40,371 nucleotides of DNA. It comes from an uncultured Ellagibacter sp. GTDB lineage: Bacteria; Actinomycetota; Coriobacteriia; Coriobacteriales; Eggerthellaceae. The stretch is from assembly GCA_934661105.1 (NCBI GenBank), contig CAKUIV010000003.1, forward strand, positions 1-40,371, read 5' to 3'. A program made the translations under genes and the position numbers. The notes under the pieces were generated by a model. That model worked only from the letters and a program-made list of their open reading frames with translations. It did not search any database and was not told the DNA's origin. Every line of letters starts with the position of its first letter. Position 1 is the first letter of the stretch. This document shows, in pieces, positions 32,240 to 40,339 of the stretch.

Positions 32240-33100
32240 CTATTCGCCAAGCATGAAGCGCTTGAAGCCGGTGATCTTGATGGAGCCGCCGAGCTTCTTC
32301 GCAACCTCGTTGGTGTAGTCGGTCACGGTCTGGTCGGAGTTCTTCACGAAGACCTGCTCGGTCAGGCAGCTTTCCTTGTAGAACTTCTCAAGACGGCCGG
32401 TAGCCATCTTTTCCTGAATGTTCTCAGGCTTGCCGGACTCCGCAGCCTGCGCCTTGTAGATTTCCTTTTCGTGCTCGACGATCTCAGCCGGAACGGACTC
32501 GCGAGTCGCGGCAACCGGGGAAGCAGCTGCGACCTGCATCGCGACGTCGCGGCCATAGTGCTGGAAATCCTCGGAGGTGGGATCGACGCCGTCGACATCG
32601 AACGTCACGAGAACGCCGATCTTGCCGCCACCATGGATGTAGGAAGAAACAGCGCCAGCCTCGACAACGGCAACGCGAGCGAGATTCATGTTCTCGCCAA
32701 GCGTGTGGATCGCGTCGGTGAGGACGTCGTCGACGGTTTCGCCCTCGGCGTCGGCAGCCTTCAGAGCCTCAACGTCCTGAGCGTTGGAAGCGAGAGCGGC
32801 ACGCGCGATCTTCTCGGCGTACGCCTTGAACTTGTCGTTCATGCCGACGAAGTCGGTCTCGCAGTTCAGCTCGACGACAGCGCCCTTGGTCGCATCGTCG
32901 GAGACGACGGTCATGACCGTGCCCTCGTTGGTCGCGCGGCCGACCTTCTTCGCAGCAGCGGCGAGACCGCGGGTGCGGAGAACGTCAACGGCCTTGTCCA
33001 TGTCGCCTTCGGCTTCGACGAGTGCCTTCTTGCACTCCATCATGCCAGCGTCGGTCATCTCGCGGAGTTCCTTGACCATTGCAGCAGTGATAGCAGCCAC
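32240..33100 (-). CDS. tsf: Elongation factor Ts
   Basis: Nucleotide-exchange factor for EF-Tu. 286 residues from GTG 33100 (VAAITAAMVKELREMTDAGMMECKKAL), with AGAGG upstream; the ATG at 33079 would remove part of the conserved start. 'VELNCETDFVGMND' holds the TDFV contact that displaces Mg2+ from EF-Tu. The UBA-like N-terminal helices and two core subdomains are complete. It follows rpsB with a hairpin between, the classic rpsB-tsf order. Confidence 0.97.
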   Translation of the reverse strand: MAAITAAMVKELREMTDAGMMECKKALVEAEGDMDKAVDVLRTRGLAAAAKKVGRATNEGTVMTVVSDDATKGAVVELNCETDFVGMNDKFKAYAEKIARAALASNAQDVEALKAADAEGETVDDVLTDAIHTLGENMNLARVAVVEAGAVSSYIHGGGKIGVLVTFDVDGVDPTSEDFQHYGRDVAMQVAAASPVAATRESVPAEIVEHEKEIYKAQAAESGKPENIQEKMATGRLEKFYKESCLTEQVFVKNSDQTVTDYTNEVAKKLGGSIKITGFKRFMLGE

Positions 33101-33137
33101 GATGTTCCTCTCTCTCGTATGAATCAGTAAGGAAAAG

Positions 33138-33163
33138 CCGCGCGCCATATGCTTGGCGCGCGG
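33138..33163 (-). terminator. Hairpin/attenuator between rpsB and tsf
   Basis: A perfect 10-bp stem, CCGCGCGCCA (33138-33147) with TGGCGCGCGG (33154-33163), followed by CTTTTCC on the minus strand. It may lower tsf expression relative to rpsB. Confidence 0.6.
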
Positions 33164-33184
33164 TTGAAACGACGTTATCGGTGG

Positions 33185-33931
33185 TTATTCGGCAGCCGGA
33201 GCCTCAGCGGCGGGAGCAGCTTCGCCTTCCATCTCGGCAGCGGTCACCGGGGCGCCGGTGCCGGCGATGACGGCGTCGGCGACGAAGTCGGCGAGCAGGC
33301 GGACGGAGCGGATCGCGTCATCGTTCGCCGGGATGCCGTACTCGACGTCGTCCGGGTCGCAGTTCGTGTCGAGCGTGCCGATCACGGGGATGTTCAGGCG
33401 CTGGCACTCATGGATGGCGATGCCCTCGCGGTTGGTGTCGATCACGAACACCGCGTCGGGGGTGCGCTTCATGTTGCGGATGCCGTTGAGGTTGGTCTGC
33501 AGCTTGGAAAGCTCCTTGTGCAGCAGGATCTGCTCCTTCTTGGGCAGCGCAGCCATGCGGCCGTCGGTGTCCATAGCCTCGAGCTCTTCCATGCGGGCGA
33601 CGCGGGAGCGGATCGTCTGGAAGTTGGTGAGCATGCCGCCGAGCCAACGGGCGTTCACGTAGGGCATGCCGCAGCGGTTCGCGGCGTCGGCGATGGGCTC
33701 CTGAGCCTGCTTCTTGGTGCCGACGAAGAGAACGGTGCCGCCCTTCTTCGCGGTTTCGGAAGCGAAGGTGTAAGCCTGGTCGAGACCGATGAGGGTCTTC
33801 TTGAGGTCGATGATGTAGATGTCACCGCGATGACCGAAGATATACGGCTTCATCTTCGGGTTCCAGCGGCGGGTCTGATGACCGAAATGCGCGCCTGCGT
33901 CGAGCAGGGTCTGGATGCTGACTTTCGTCAT
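33185..33931 (-). CDS. rpsB: Ribosomal protein uS2
   Basis: Small-subunit ribosomal protein S2, 248 residues from ATG 33931 (MTKVSIQTLLDAGAHFGHQTRRWNPKM), with GGAGAGAAC in front. 'TVLFVGTKKQAQ' and 'RWLGGMLTNFQTI' are diagnostic. A tail of ~19 residues, rich in Ala, Glu and Pro and ending APAAE, is added to the usual C-terminus and resembles the end of the L31 tail. First gene of rpsB-tsf, behind a strong promoter. Confidence 0.97.
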   Translation of the reverse strand: MTKVSIQTLLDAGAHFGHQTRRWNPKMKPYIFGHRGDIYIIDLKKTLIGLDQAYTFASETAKKGGTVLFVGTKKQAQEPIADAANRCGMPYVNARWLGGMLTNFQTIRSRVARMEELEAMDTDGRMAALPKKEQILLHKELSKLQTNLNGIRNMKRTPDAVFVIDTNREGIAIHECQRLNIPVIGTLDTNCDPDDVEYGIPANDDAIRSVRLLADFVADAVIAGTGAPVTAAEMEGEAAPAAEAPAAE

Positions 33932-33990
33932 GTTCTCTCCATTCGTTAGTCCTCTGCCTGTGGTCATCCCCAGCTGCCGCAGCCTTTTCC

Positions 33991-34010
33991 GGTGGCCACT
34001 CGCGGAGTGG
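33991..34010 (-). ncRNA. Candidate structured rpsB leader
   Basis: The leader of about 105 bases contains CCACTC (33996-34001) paired with GAGTGG (34005-34010) and further short G-C pairings toward the start codon. S2 autoregulation of rpsB-tsf is known in other bacteria, but I cannot match a specific leader model. Confidence 0.3.
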
Positions 34011-34044
34011 GTCGCACAAGCATGTGTAATATAGAAACCGTTGA

Positions 34045-34073
34045 ATTATAACGCCCCTGCACCGCTCTTTCAA
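34045..34073 (-). promoter_or_regulatory. rpsB promoter
   Basis: Minus strand: TTGAAA (34073-34068), a 17-base spacer and a perfect TATAAT (34050-34045), with a predicted start near 34038. Its -35 and spacer lie inside the metG terminator hairpin. Confidence 0.75.
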
Positions 34074-34086
34074 GGGTACAGGGGCG
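34052..34086 (-). terminator. metG terminator overlapping the rpsB promoter
   Basis: CGCCCCTG (34052-34059) pairs with CAGGGGCG (34079-34086), extended by ACC/GGT. It ends in GTTATAATT on the minus strand, which is both the weak T-tract and the rpsB -10 box. Confidence 0.65.
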
Positions 34087-34141
34087 CAAATATCAATCAA
34101 TCCGAGAAACGTGCATGAACGACGGCGCAAGCCTGATGTCG

Positions 34142-36169
34142 TCACTTCTTCTTGATCTGGCTCGGATGCTTTTCGAAGAAGTCGTAGCGAGGCGGAAGCT
34201 CATGGATGCGATGAGTTCCCGACGTGATCTCGCTTGCGCAACAAAGCTCCTCCATGCCGTCGAAGTCGTAGTTCCAGCTGAAGAAGTCGGCGAACTCGAA
34301 GTTCATATGGTCGCAGATCTTCTCGCAACCGAACGGGACGATCGGATGCATGAGCAACGCGCAGATGCGAAGCAGGTAGAACGAGTCGATAAGAACCTGG
34401 CGACGCGCCCCGTCGTTGCCCGAAAGCTCGGCCTCGCGGATGCCGTCGGTCCAGTACTTGTTCGAGAAGCGAATGAACTCGTCCATAAGCGACATCACCG
34501 TATGCAGCTCAACTTTGTGCATGAGCTCGTCGTACGCGCGGAGGGTGTCATGTGCACGGCGAATCGCCTCGACGCTCACTTTCCCGAGCGGCATCATGCC
34601 GTCGAAATTCTTCTGCGCCTCGTAGAAGCAGCTTCGGCCGAGACGGTTGAAGACGTTGGTGAGCAGCGTGCCCTCCTTGAGCGCGGGATCGGCTACTCGG
34701 GGGTCAATGCGCTTCGACTCGTCCGGATCGAACGGCTTCGGCTTGAACCCGACCGACTTCTGGTCGAGGCCGAGCGCGAGAAAATGAGCACGAAGCTGTT
34801 CGGGCGTGTAGTAGTCGAGGAGCTCATCGGCAGTCGGCGGCTTCACCGAACCGGACGACGACGCCTTCTTATTCCCCAGCAGAAGATGATGGTTCGCGAT
34901 GAGCGTCGTCTGGCGAAGCTCAGGGGCATCGTCGTCGCCGAAGATCCCGCCCGGACGCAGCGCCTCCCACAGCGCCGGCTGAGCAACGCCGTAGAAGTAC
35001 AGGTTGTCCTGCCCGATGAACTGGTAGACGCATGCGTCGTCCGAGCACCAGAAATCCTGCCACGAGGAGCGTGGGAGCCCGAGCTTGTCGTTCACCGCCA
35101 TCGTGAACGAGATCGGCGCCCACAGCGATTCAGGCCAGCACCACACGGTAAGGCCCTCGATCCCATCGATCACAGGAGCCTTCACGCCCCATTCGATATT
35201 GCCGGTAATGCGGAACGGAACGAGCGTCTTGCCCATGCGGAAGCGGATGTTCGCGCCCGCAAGCAACGGACGCGCCGCATCGCGATCTTCAATCGAGGAG
35301 AATTCGAGTTCGAAGCTCTGCTTGCCCTTCTCGGCCGAACGGAAAACGTGCTTCGGCAGCGTATCGGCGATCGCGCGGTACGCCTCTTCAGCCTCGTTCT
35401 TCACGTACACGACCGGAGGCGCGAGGAATTCCTCGATGGTCTGGGGGACGACGTCGCGGACTTCCGGGTCGGCCTTTAGCTCCTCGACGCGCTTCTTCAG
35501 GAACTCGCCGAACGCCGGGAGGTCGAAATACCAGTTCTCGACCGGGCGCATCTCGGGCACCGTGCCCGTGATCGACGACTTCGGCGCGATGAGGTCGACC
35601 GGATCGTACTGATGCCCCAGATCGCACTCGTCGGCGTAGGCATGCTCCGATTTGCATCCCTGCACCGGACAGTGCCCCACGACCTGGCGCCCGTTCAGAA
35701 ACGTCTGCGCCTCGGTGTCGTAGAACTGCAGCGTCGATTCCTTGCGGAGAAACCCTCGTTCGTGAAGCTTCTCGATGAACGCCTCGGAAACGGCTTGGTG
35801 AACCTCGCCCGCATGCCCGATTCCCGATCCATCGTAGATCGACAGGCTGATGCCGTAGGATTCAAGCGTCTTCGCCTGGCGCTCGTGATTGCGCATGACG
35901 TAATCGGAGATGGAGCCTTCGAACTCGCCCGCTTCAACGAGTTTGCGATACCCCTCGTTGATCGGCGATCCGAAGCAATCGGTGCCGGAAACGAAGCGCA
36001 CGTTCTCTTCGCCGATTCGATCGCGCAAGAAGCGGGCGAACGCATCGGCCGGCACGAAAACGCCGCCGACGTGCCCGAAGTGCAACGGCTTGTTGCCGTA
36101 AGGCATGCCCGCGGTAACCACCGCGCGGCGAGGCCAGGTCACCGTCGAGCCGTTAGTGTTTGGTGTCAT
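34142..36169 (-). CDS. metG: Methionine-tRNA-ligase-like protein with altered motifs
   Basis: A 675-residue class I synthetase of the MetRS type. The HIGH motif is H30-F-G-H33. A knuckle-like group, 'HCPVQGCKSEHAYADEC', follows near residue 170. The anticodon domain 'TLLTNVFNRLGRSCF...' is present. Two active-site signatures differ: 'VWFDA.IGY' reads 'VWCWPESLWAPIS', and 'KMSKS' reads 'KASSSG' in 'LLLGNKKASSSGS'. An extra ~70-residue segment is inserted in the catalytic domain. ATG 36169 overlaps the sppA stop by 17 bases. If it is the only MetRS it must be active; if a second copy exists it may have another role. Symbol by family only. Confidence 0.85.
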   Translation of the reverse strand: MTPNTNGSTVTWPRRAVVTAGMPYGNKPLHFGHVGGVFVPADAFARFLRDRIGEENVRFVSGTDCFGSPINEGYRKLVEAGEFEGSISDYVMRNHERQAKTLESYGISLSIYDGSGIGHAGEVHQAVSEAFIEKLHERGFLRKESTLQFYDTEAQTFLNGRQVVGHCPVQGCKSEHAYADECDLGHQYDPVDLIAPKSSITGTVPEMRPVENWYFDLPAFGEFLKKRVEELKADPEVRDVVPQTIEEFLAPPVVYVKNEAEEAYRAIADTLPKHVFRSAEKGKQSFELEFSSIEDRDAARPLLAGANIRFRMGKTLVPFRITGNIEWGVKAPVIDGIEGLTVWCWPESLWAPISFTMAVNDKLGLPRSSWQDFWCSDDACVYQFIGQDNLYFYGVAQPALWEALRPGGIFGDDDAPELRQTTLIANHHLLLGNKKASSSGSVKPPTADELLDYYTPEQLRAHFLALGLDQKSVGFKPKPFDPDESKRIDPRVADPALKEGTLLTNVFNRLGRSCFYEAQKNFDGMMPLGKVSVEAIRRAHDTLRAYDELMHKVELHTVMSLMDEFIRFSNKYWTDGIREAELSGNDGARRQVLIDSFYLLRICALLMHPIVPFGCEKICDHMNFEFADFFSWNYDFDGMEELCCASEITSGTHRIHELPPRYDFFEKHPSQIKKK

Positions 36170-37232
36170 TGTCGGATAGCTCCTTCAATTTCTGTGCGTA
36201 CGTTTCATCCGTCGAATCACTGCTTGAAAGCAACGTGACAAGCGATGACAAATCGCTTGAGGAAGGCTCGAGGCTCACGACGGAGTAGGTGCGGGCTCCC
36301 CCGAGATCGGCAGCTTTGGCGATCGCATCCTCCCGCGTTCCGATTTCGTCCGCAAGCCCATTGTCGACGGCGTCCATCCCCGTGAACGTCATTCCGGTCG
36401 CAAGCGCGGTTACCGCATCAACCGTCATGCCGCGTCCTTCGGCGACGTTCTCGACGAAGGTTCTGTTGATGCTGTCGACCATCGCCTGATAGTAGGCACG
36501 CTCCTCGTCAGTGAGCGGACGCGTTCCGTAGCTCGAGTCCTTGCTTTCCGCAGAGGTGATGTTGTCTATTGTAATGCCAAGCTTGTCGAGCAGGCCGGAA
36601 ACGTCGGTCACCTGCATCGCCGTGCCGATAGCTCCGATCGCCGTCGTCTTCGCCGTGAAGATGTAGTCGGCCTGCGAAGAGATCTCATACGCGGCACTCG
36701 CGTTCATCGACGCGCTCGACACGACGACGGGCTTCGAGAAGTCGCGGACGTAAGCCGCCATCTCCTCACCCGCCGTCGCCGTGCCGCCACCGGAATTCAC
36801 CCGCAGAACGACCGCCTTGATGTGCGGGTTCGCCTCTGCTTGGTCGAGCTGCGCCTTCAACCCCTCGGGGCTTGCGGTCGAGCCGTCGTAGTCGATCGTT
36901 CCGTCAATCGAAATCACGCCGATCGCATCGCCCGTAAGCGAATCGAGCGCGCTTTCCTCGCCCAAGCCAATCGAGGAGGAAACCGCGGACGTCACGATGC
37001 CTGTGCAGGATGCAAGACCCGCGAACATGAGCAGGAAGAAAAGGATCACGGCAACGAGCGCGACGATCCAGCCTTTGCCCTTCTTCTGCGGCGGCTGCGG
37101 CGCGTAAGGCGTACCGTAAGAGCCAGGCGCCGGCGAACTGTAAGGCGACGCCGCAGCAAAGGGCGGCTGCGTGCGCTCAGGTTGTCCCGTTTGCGGATTC
37201 CACGGGTGCTCCTTTTCGGGGTTTCGATCCAT
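36153..37232 (-). CDS. sppA: Signal peptide peptidase SppA-like S49 protease
   Basis: A 359-residue membrane protease that cleaves leftover signal peptides. A Pro-rich cytosolic N-terminus and a membrane anchor (about 55-77) precede the S49 domain. 'VVLRVNSGGGTATAGEEMAAYV' is the family core. The nucleophile segment reads 'SASMNASAAYEISSQAD' where the family has 'ASGGYY', with the Ser in the right place. The catalytic Lys is likely in 'TSAESKDSSYG'. ATG 37232 has AGGAGG. Co-transcribed with metG by a 17-base overlap, which is unusual. Confidence 0.88.
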   Translation of the reverse strand: MDRNPEKEHPWNPQTGQPERTQPPFAAASPYSSPAPGSYGTPYAPQPPQKKGKGWIVALVAVILFFLLMFAGLASCTGIVTSAVSSSIGLGEESALDSLTGDAIGVISIDGTIDYDGSTASPEGLKAQLDQAEANPHIKAVVLRVNSGGGTATAGEEMAAYVRDFSKPVVVSSASMNASAAYEISSQADYIFTAKTTAIGAIGTAMQVTDVSGLLDKLGITIDNITSAESKDSSYGTRPLTDEERAYYQAMVDSINRTFVENVAEGRGMTVDAVTALATGMTFTGMDAVDNGLADEIGTREDAIAKAADLGGARTYSVVSLEPSSSDLSSLVTLLSSSDSTDETYAQKLKELSDNDTKH

Positions 37233-37278
37233 CCCGCCTCCTTCTCATCAGCCTGTCTATACTACCCCATATACGACG

Positions 37279-37312
37279 AACGGGGACGGTAACACCTTGT
37301 CCCGTCCCCGTT
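37279..37312 (-). terminator. Hairpin downstream of rho
   Basis: AACGGGGACGG (37279-37289) pairs with CCGTCCCCGTT (37302-37312); no uridine run follows on the minus strand. It also lies in the sppA promoter region, which I could not resolve. Confidence 0.5.
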
Positions 37313-37340
37313 TCGCCGCAAGCCGTCAGACAACGCGGCC

Positions 37341-39326
37341 CTAGAACTCGAAGTTCTCGTCGGCCTTCCCATGTTGAGCCTGGGCCTTCTTCGCGGTGCG
37401 AAGAAGGAACTCCGTATTCGTTTCCGTCCTCTTAAGCGACTTGATCAGCATGTCCATCGCGCGCTCGGTGTTGTTCATGTTCGACAGAATCCTGCGAACA
37501 GCCCAGATGAGCGGTGCCTCCTGCGGGTCAAGCAGCAGATCCTCCTTGCGTGTTCCGCTCGTAACCGGGTCGATTGCCGGGAAAATGCGACGATCGGCAA
37601 GGTTGCGGTCGAGCTTGAGCTCCATGTTGCCCGTGCCCTTGAACTCCTCGAAGATAACCTCATCCATCTTCGAGCCGGTGTCGATAAGCGCCGAAGCCAA
37701 GATGGTGAGGCTGCCGCCCCCTTCGATGTTTCGCGCAGCACCGAGGAATCGCTTCGGCGGGTAGAGAGCCGTCGAGTCAACGCCACCGGAAAGAATGCGA
37801 CCCGAAGCAGGCTGAGCAAGGTTGTAGGCACGCGCAAGACGGGTGATCGAGTCGAGAAGAATCACGACGTCTTGCCCGAGCTCGACGAGTCGCTTCGCAC
37901 GCTCGACGACAAGCTCGGCAACCGCGATGTGATTTTCGCATGGCATGTCGAACGTCGAGGAAACGACCTCGCCGCGAACGGAGCGCTCCATATCGGTAAC
38001 TTCCTCGGGACGCTCATCCACAAGCAAGCACATGAGATGCACTTCAGGATTGTTCGCCGTGATCGAAGCCGCGATATCCTTCAGGATCGTCGTCTTGCCA
38101 GCCTTCGGAGGGGACACGATAAGGCCGCGTTGACCCTTGCCGATCGGAGCCGCCAGATCGATGACGCGTGCGGTGATGGTGCTCTTCCCGTGCTCCATGA
38201 CAAGACGTTCATCAGGATAAACAGGCGTCAGCTCGGAGAACTTCGGTCGACGGGCAACCTCGCCCGCAGGCACATCGTTCACCGAAATGATTTTTTGGAT
38301 CGCAGGGTATTTCTCGTTCTCGCGAGCGGGACGAGTCTGCCCGCTCACCATATCGCCCTTGCGCAAGCCGTTACGACGAATCATCGACAGCCCCACATAG
38401 GCGTCGGTCTCGCTCGGAAGGTAGCCTTGCGTACGAAGGAATCCGTACCCATCGGGCATGATGTCGAGAATGCCGGAAACCTCGAGGAAGCCTTCAGCTT
38501 TGACGCTCGCCTCATAGACGGCCTCGACAAGCTCGGCCTTTTTCAAACCCGCAACGTCGAGTTCAAGCTCTTGCGCCTTCTCGCGAAGCTCGGCAACCTT
38601 CAGCTTGGCGAGCTCATCCTTGTTAACGCTTGGGACGATCTCGCGGTTTTGCTGATTACGCTGCCGACGCTGTTTCCGATCGTTGCTTCGCTTCTGCTGA
38701 GACTGCTTCTGATTATTTTGCCGATCTTTCCCGTGATGATTCGAGCGGTACTTATCGCCCTGCTTTTGGTCGGATCGCTCTCCCGATTCGCCACGAGAGC
38801 GATGGACATGAACCGTCGTCCGCTCGTTGCGCGAGGAGCCTGAGTCTGCATCTTCGGCAGATTTAGACGATGGCGCATCGGATTGAGCTCCACCGTGATC
38901 ACGGGTATGTCCTTTTCCAGCTTCGCGCGGCTCCTTACCCTCGGAAACGCGCTCGGTCTGATCGGGAGAAGACTCCACGCGAGGCGATGACGAAGATGCC
39001 TCGAGACTGCCGGTTGCGACCTCATCTTCAACGGGCTTCTTGCGTGGACGCCCGGGACGGCGTTTCGGCTTATCGGAAACAGGTTGCTCTTTCGCGCTTT
39101 CTGCAGAAGCAGCAGCCTCGCTCTTCCGAGGCCTGCCTGGACGACGCTTAGGTTTCGATTCGCCTTCCGAAGACGTTTGAGCGGAAGACGATTCAATTTC
39201 CTGCTCAGGATTCTTACGAGGGCGCCCTGGCCCACGTTTCGTGCCAGTTGTGCTCCTTTTACGCGGAGTCGACTTCTCGGTCGATTCAGGCGCAGAGGCA
39301 GCCTGGCTTACTTCAACGTCGCTCAT
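37341..39326 (-). CDS. rho: Transcription termination factor Rho with AT-hook N-terminus
   Basis: Hexameric RNA-dependent ATPase/helicase that ends transcription. Residues from ~236 are the ordinary protein: Rho_N helical part, the cold-shock-like RNA-binding domain ('MPDGYGFLRTQGYL'), P-loop 'SPPKAGKTT' (405-413) and 'DSITRLARAYN' in the motor. The first ~235 residues are an added disordered, charged segment. It contains three AT-hook cores GRPRK (34-38, 64-68, 92-96), each in an R/K-R/G-P-GRPRK context, then a Lys/Asn/Gln/Arg-rich stretch. Total 661 residues against about 420 in E. coli; long N-terminal insertions occur in actinobacterial Rho, but the AT-hook set is notable. It lies three bases past the transaldolase stop. 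Confidence 0.96.
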   Translation of the reverse strand: MSDVEVSQAASAPESTEKSTPRKRSTTGTKRGPGRPRKNPEQEIESSSAQTSSEGESKPKRRPGRPRKSEAAASAESAKEQPVSDKPKRRPGRPRKKPVEDEVATGSLEASSSSPRVESSPDQTERVSEGKEPREAGKGHTRDHGGAQSDAPSSKSAEDADSGSSRNERTTVHVHRSRGESGERSDQKQGDKYRSNHHGKDRQNNQKQSQQKRSNDRKQRRQRNQQNREIVPSVNKDELAKLKVAELREKAQELELDVAGLKKAELVEAVYEASVKAEGFLEVSGILDIMPDGYGFLRTQGYLPSETDAYVGLSMIRRNGLRKGDMVSGQTRPARENEKYPAIQKIISVNDVPAGEVARRPKFSELTPVYPDERLVMEHGKSTITARVIDLAAPIGKGQRGLIVSPPKAGKTTILKDIAASITANNPEVHLMCLLVDERPEEVTDMERSVRGEVVSSTFDMPCENHIAVAELVVERAKRLVELGQDVVILLDSITRLARAYNLAQPASGRILSGGVDSTALYPPKRFLGAARNIEGGGSLTILASALIDTGSKMDEVIFEEFKGTGNMELKLDRNLADRRIFPAIDPVTSGTRKEDLLLDPQEAPLIWAVRRILSNMNNTERAMDMLIKSLKRTETNTEFLLRTAKKAQAQHGKADENFEF

Positions 39327-39329
39327 CAG

Positions 39330-40016
39330 TTATGCCTGCTGGACTTTCTCCCAGTCCTTAAGGAAGGAATCGAGGCCTCGGTCGGTCAGCGGATGCTTCA
39401 CCATCTTCTTCAAAACATTGAACGGCACCGTCGCGATGTCAGCACCCATAAGCGCAGCCTGCGTAACATGATTTGCCGAGCGAATCGAGGCGGCAATGAT
39501 CTCGACCTGCTCGCCGTTAACGGTGTTGGCGGTGAAATCGTAATTGTTGATCGCAGTGACGATGTTCGAGACCTGCTCAAGGCCATCTTCGGAAATATCA
39601 TCGAAACGGCCGATGAACGGGCTGATGTAACGAGCGCCGGCACGAGCGGCGAGCAGCGCCTGCGGAACGCTGAAGCAAAGCGTCATGTTAACGGGAATGC
39701 CCTCGGAAGCAAGCGTATGCGTCGCAGCAAGACCCTCCACCATCGTCGGCACTTTGACGACGACGTTCGGCGCGATCGCAGCAAGAACGCGGCCGTCTGC
39801 GACGATTTCGTCGCGCGTCATGGCAACGGATTCGGCGGATACCGGGCAGTCAGGGCCGACGATGTCGCAAATTCGCTTGATATGATTATGGAAATCATCG
39901 AGCTTGCCGCCGATACGGGCGTACAGAGAAGGGTTCGTCGTCACACCTGCAAGCGCGCCCCAACTTGCAGCCTCCTCGATTTCATTCAAGTCAGCAGTGT
40001 CGAGAAAGAACTTCAT
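39330..40016 (-). CDS. Transaldolase / fructose-6-phosphate aldolase-type enzyme
   Basis: A 228-residue TIM-barrel aldolase of the small transaldolase (TalC/FSA-like) group. 'MKFFLDTADLNEIEEAASWGALAGVTTNPSL' is the N-terminal signature, and the Schiff-base lysine lies in 'NVVVKVPTMVEGLAA'. 'PVNMTLCFSVPQALLAARAGARYISPFIGR' is also typical. Transaldolase exchanges dihydroxyacetone units in the pentose phosphate pathway; distinguishing it from F6P aldolase needs residue-level comparison. ATG 40016 has AAGGAGG. First gene of a tal-rho operon, with its own promoter at 40152-40180. Confidence 0.93.
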   Translation of the reverse strand: MKFFLDTADLNEIEEAASWGALAGVTTNPSLYARIGGKLDDFHNHIKRICDIVGPDCPVSAESVAMTRDEIVADGRVLAAIAPNVVVKVPTMVEGLAATHTLASEGIPVNMTLCFSVPQALLAARAGARYISPFIGRFDDISEDGLEQVSNIVTAINNYDFTANTVNGEQVEIIAASIRSANHVTQAALMGADIATVPFNVLKKMVKHPLTDRGLDSFLKDWEKVQQA

Positions 40017-40151
40017 GGGTCCTCCTTACGGTTGAATACAATTATGAAACCTGTGCAGAAGCACAAAAATCACCGGATTGAAAAGAATAAACAGAAGATG
40101 AAATCCGCATTCACACCCTCAGAATGAGAATAGCGGACATGAACTGCGCAT

Positions 40152-40180
40152 ATAGTATCGCAAGAAGGTAAAAGCATCAA
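40152..40180 (-). promoter_or_regulatory. Promoter of the transaldolase-rho operon
   Basis: Minus strand: TTGATG (40180-40175), a 17-base spacer and TACTAT (40157-40152), with a predicted start near 40145 and a leader of about 128 bases. The leader is AT-rich compared with the surroundings, and I see no gene in it. Confidence 0.6.
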
Positions 40181-40246
40181 GAGAAACAAATGGATTCAAA
40201 ATCTGATGAGAGCGCATTCATCCGCAAAGCGCAAGGTGCGGCGACG

Positions 40247-40272
40247 AAAAAAGGGCTGCCGACGGGCCGCCC
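40247..40272 (-). terminator. Second terminator of the rRNA operon
   Basis: GGGCTGCC (40253-40260) pairs with GGCCGCCC (40265-40272), one mismatch, followed on the minus strand by TTTTTT (40252-40247). Confidence 0.65.
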
Positions 40273-40304
40273 CGGCGCGCCCGGGCTCGGGCGCCGGGCA
40301 AGGC

Positions 40305-40339
40305 AAAAGAAAAAGCGCCGCCCATGAGCGGAACGCCCT
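40305..40339 (-). terminator. First terminator after 5S rRNA
   Basis: On the minus strand a GC stem (GCG-CCGC with GCGG-CGC) that starts within the 3' end of the 5S gene is followed directly by TTTTTCTTTT (40314-40305). Confidence 0.65.

Noticed and set aside
40190..40327. A plus-strand open frame for a 45-residue basic peptide (MDSKSDESAF...)
   Set aside because: It is antisense to the rRNA terminators and the end of the 5S gene and is explained by them; it has no ribosome site.
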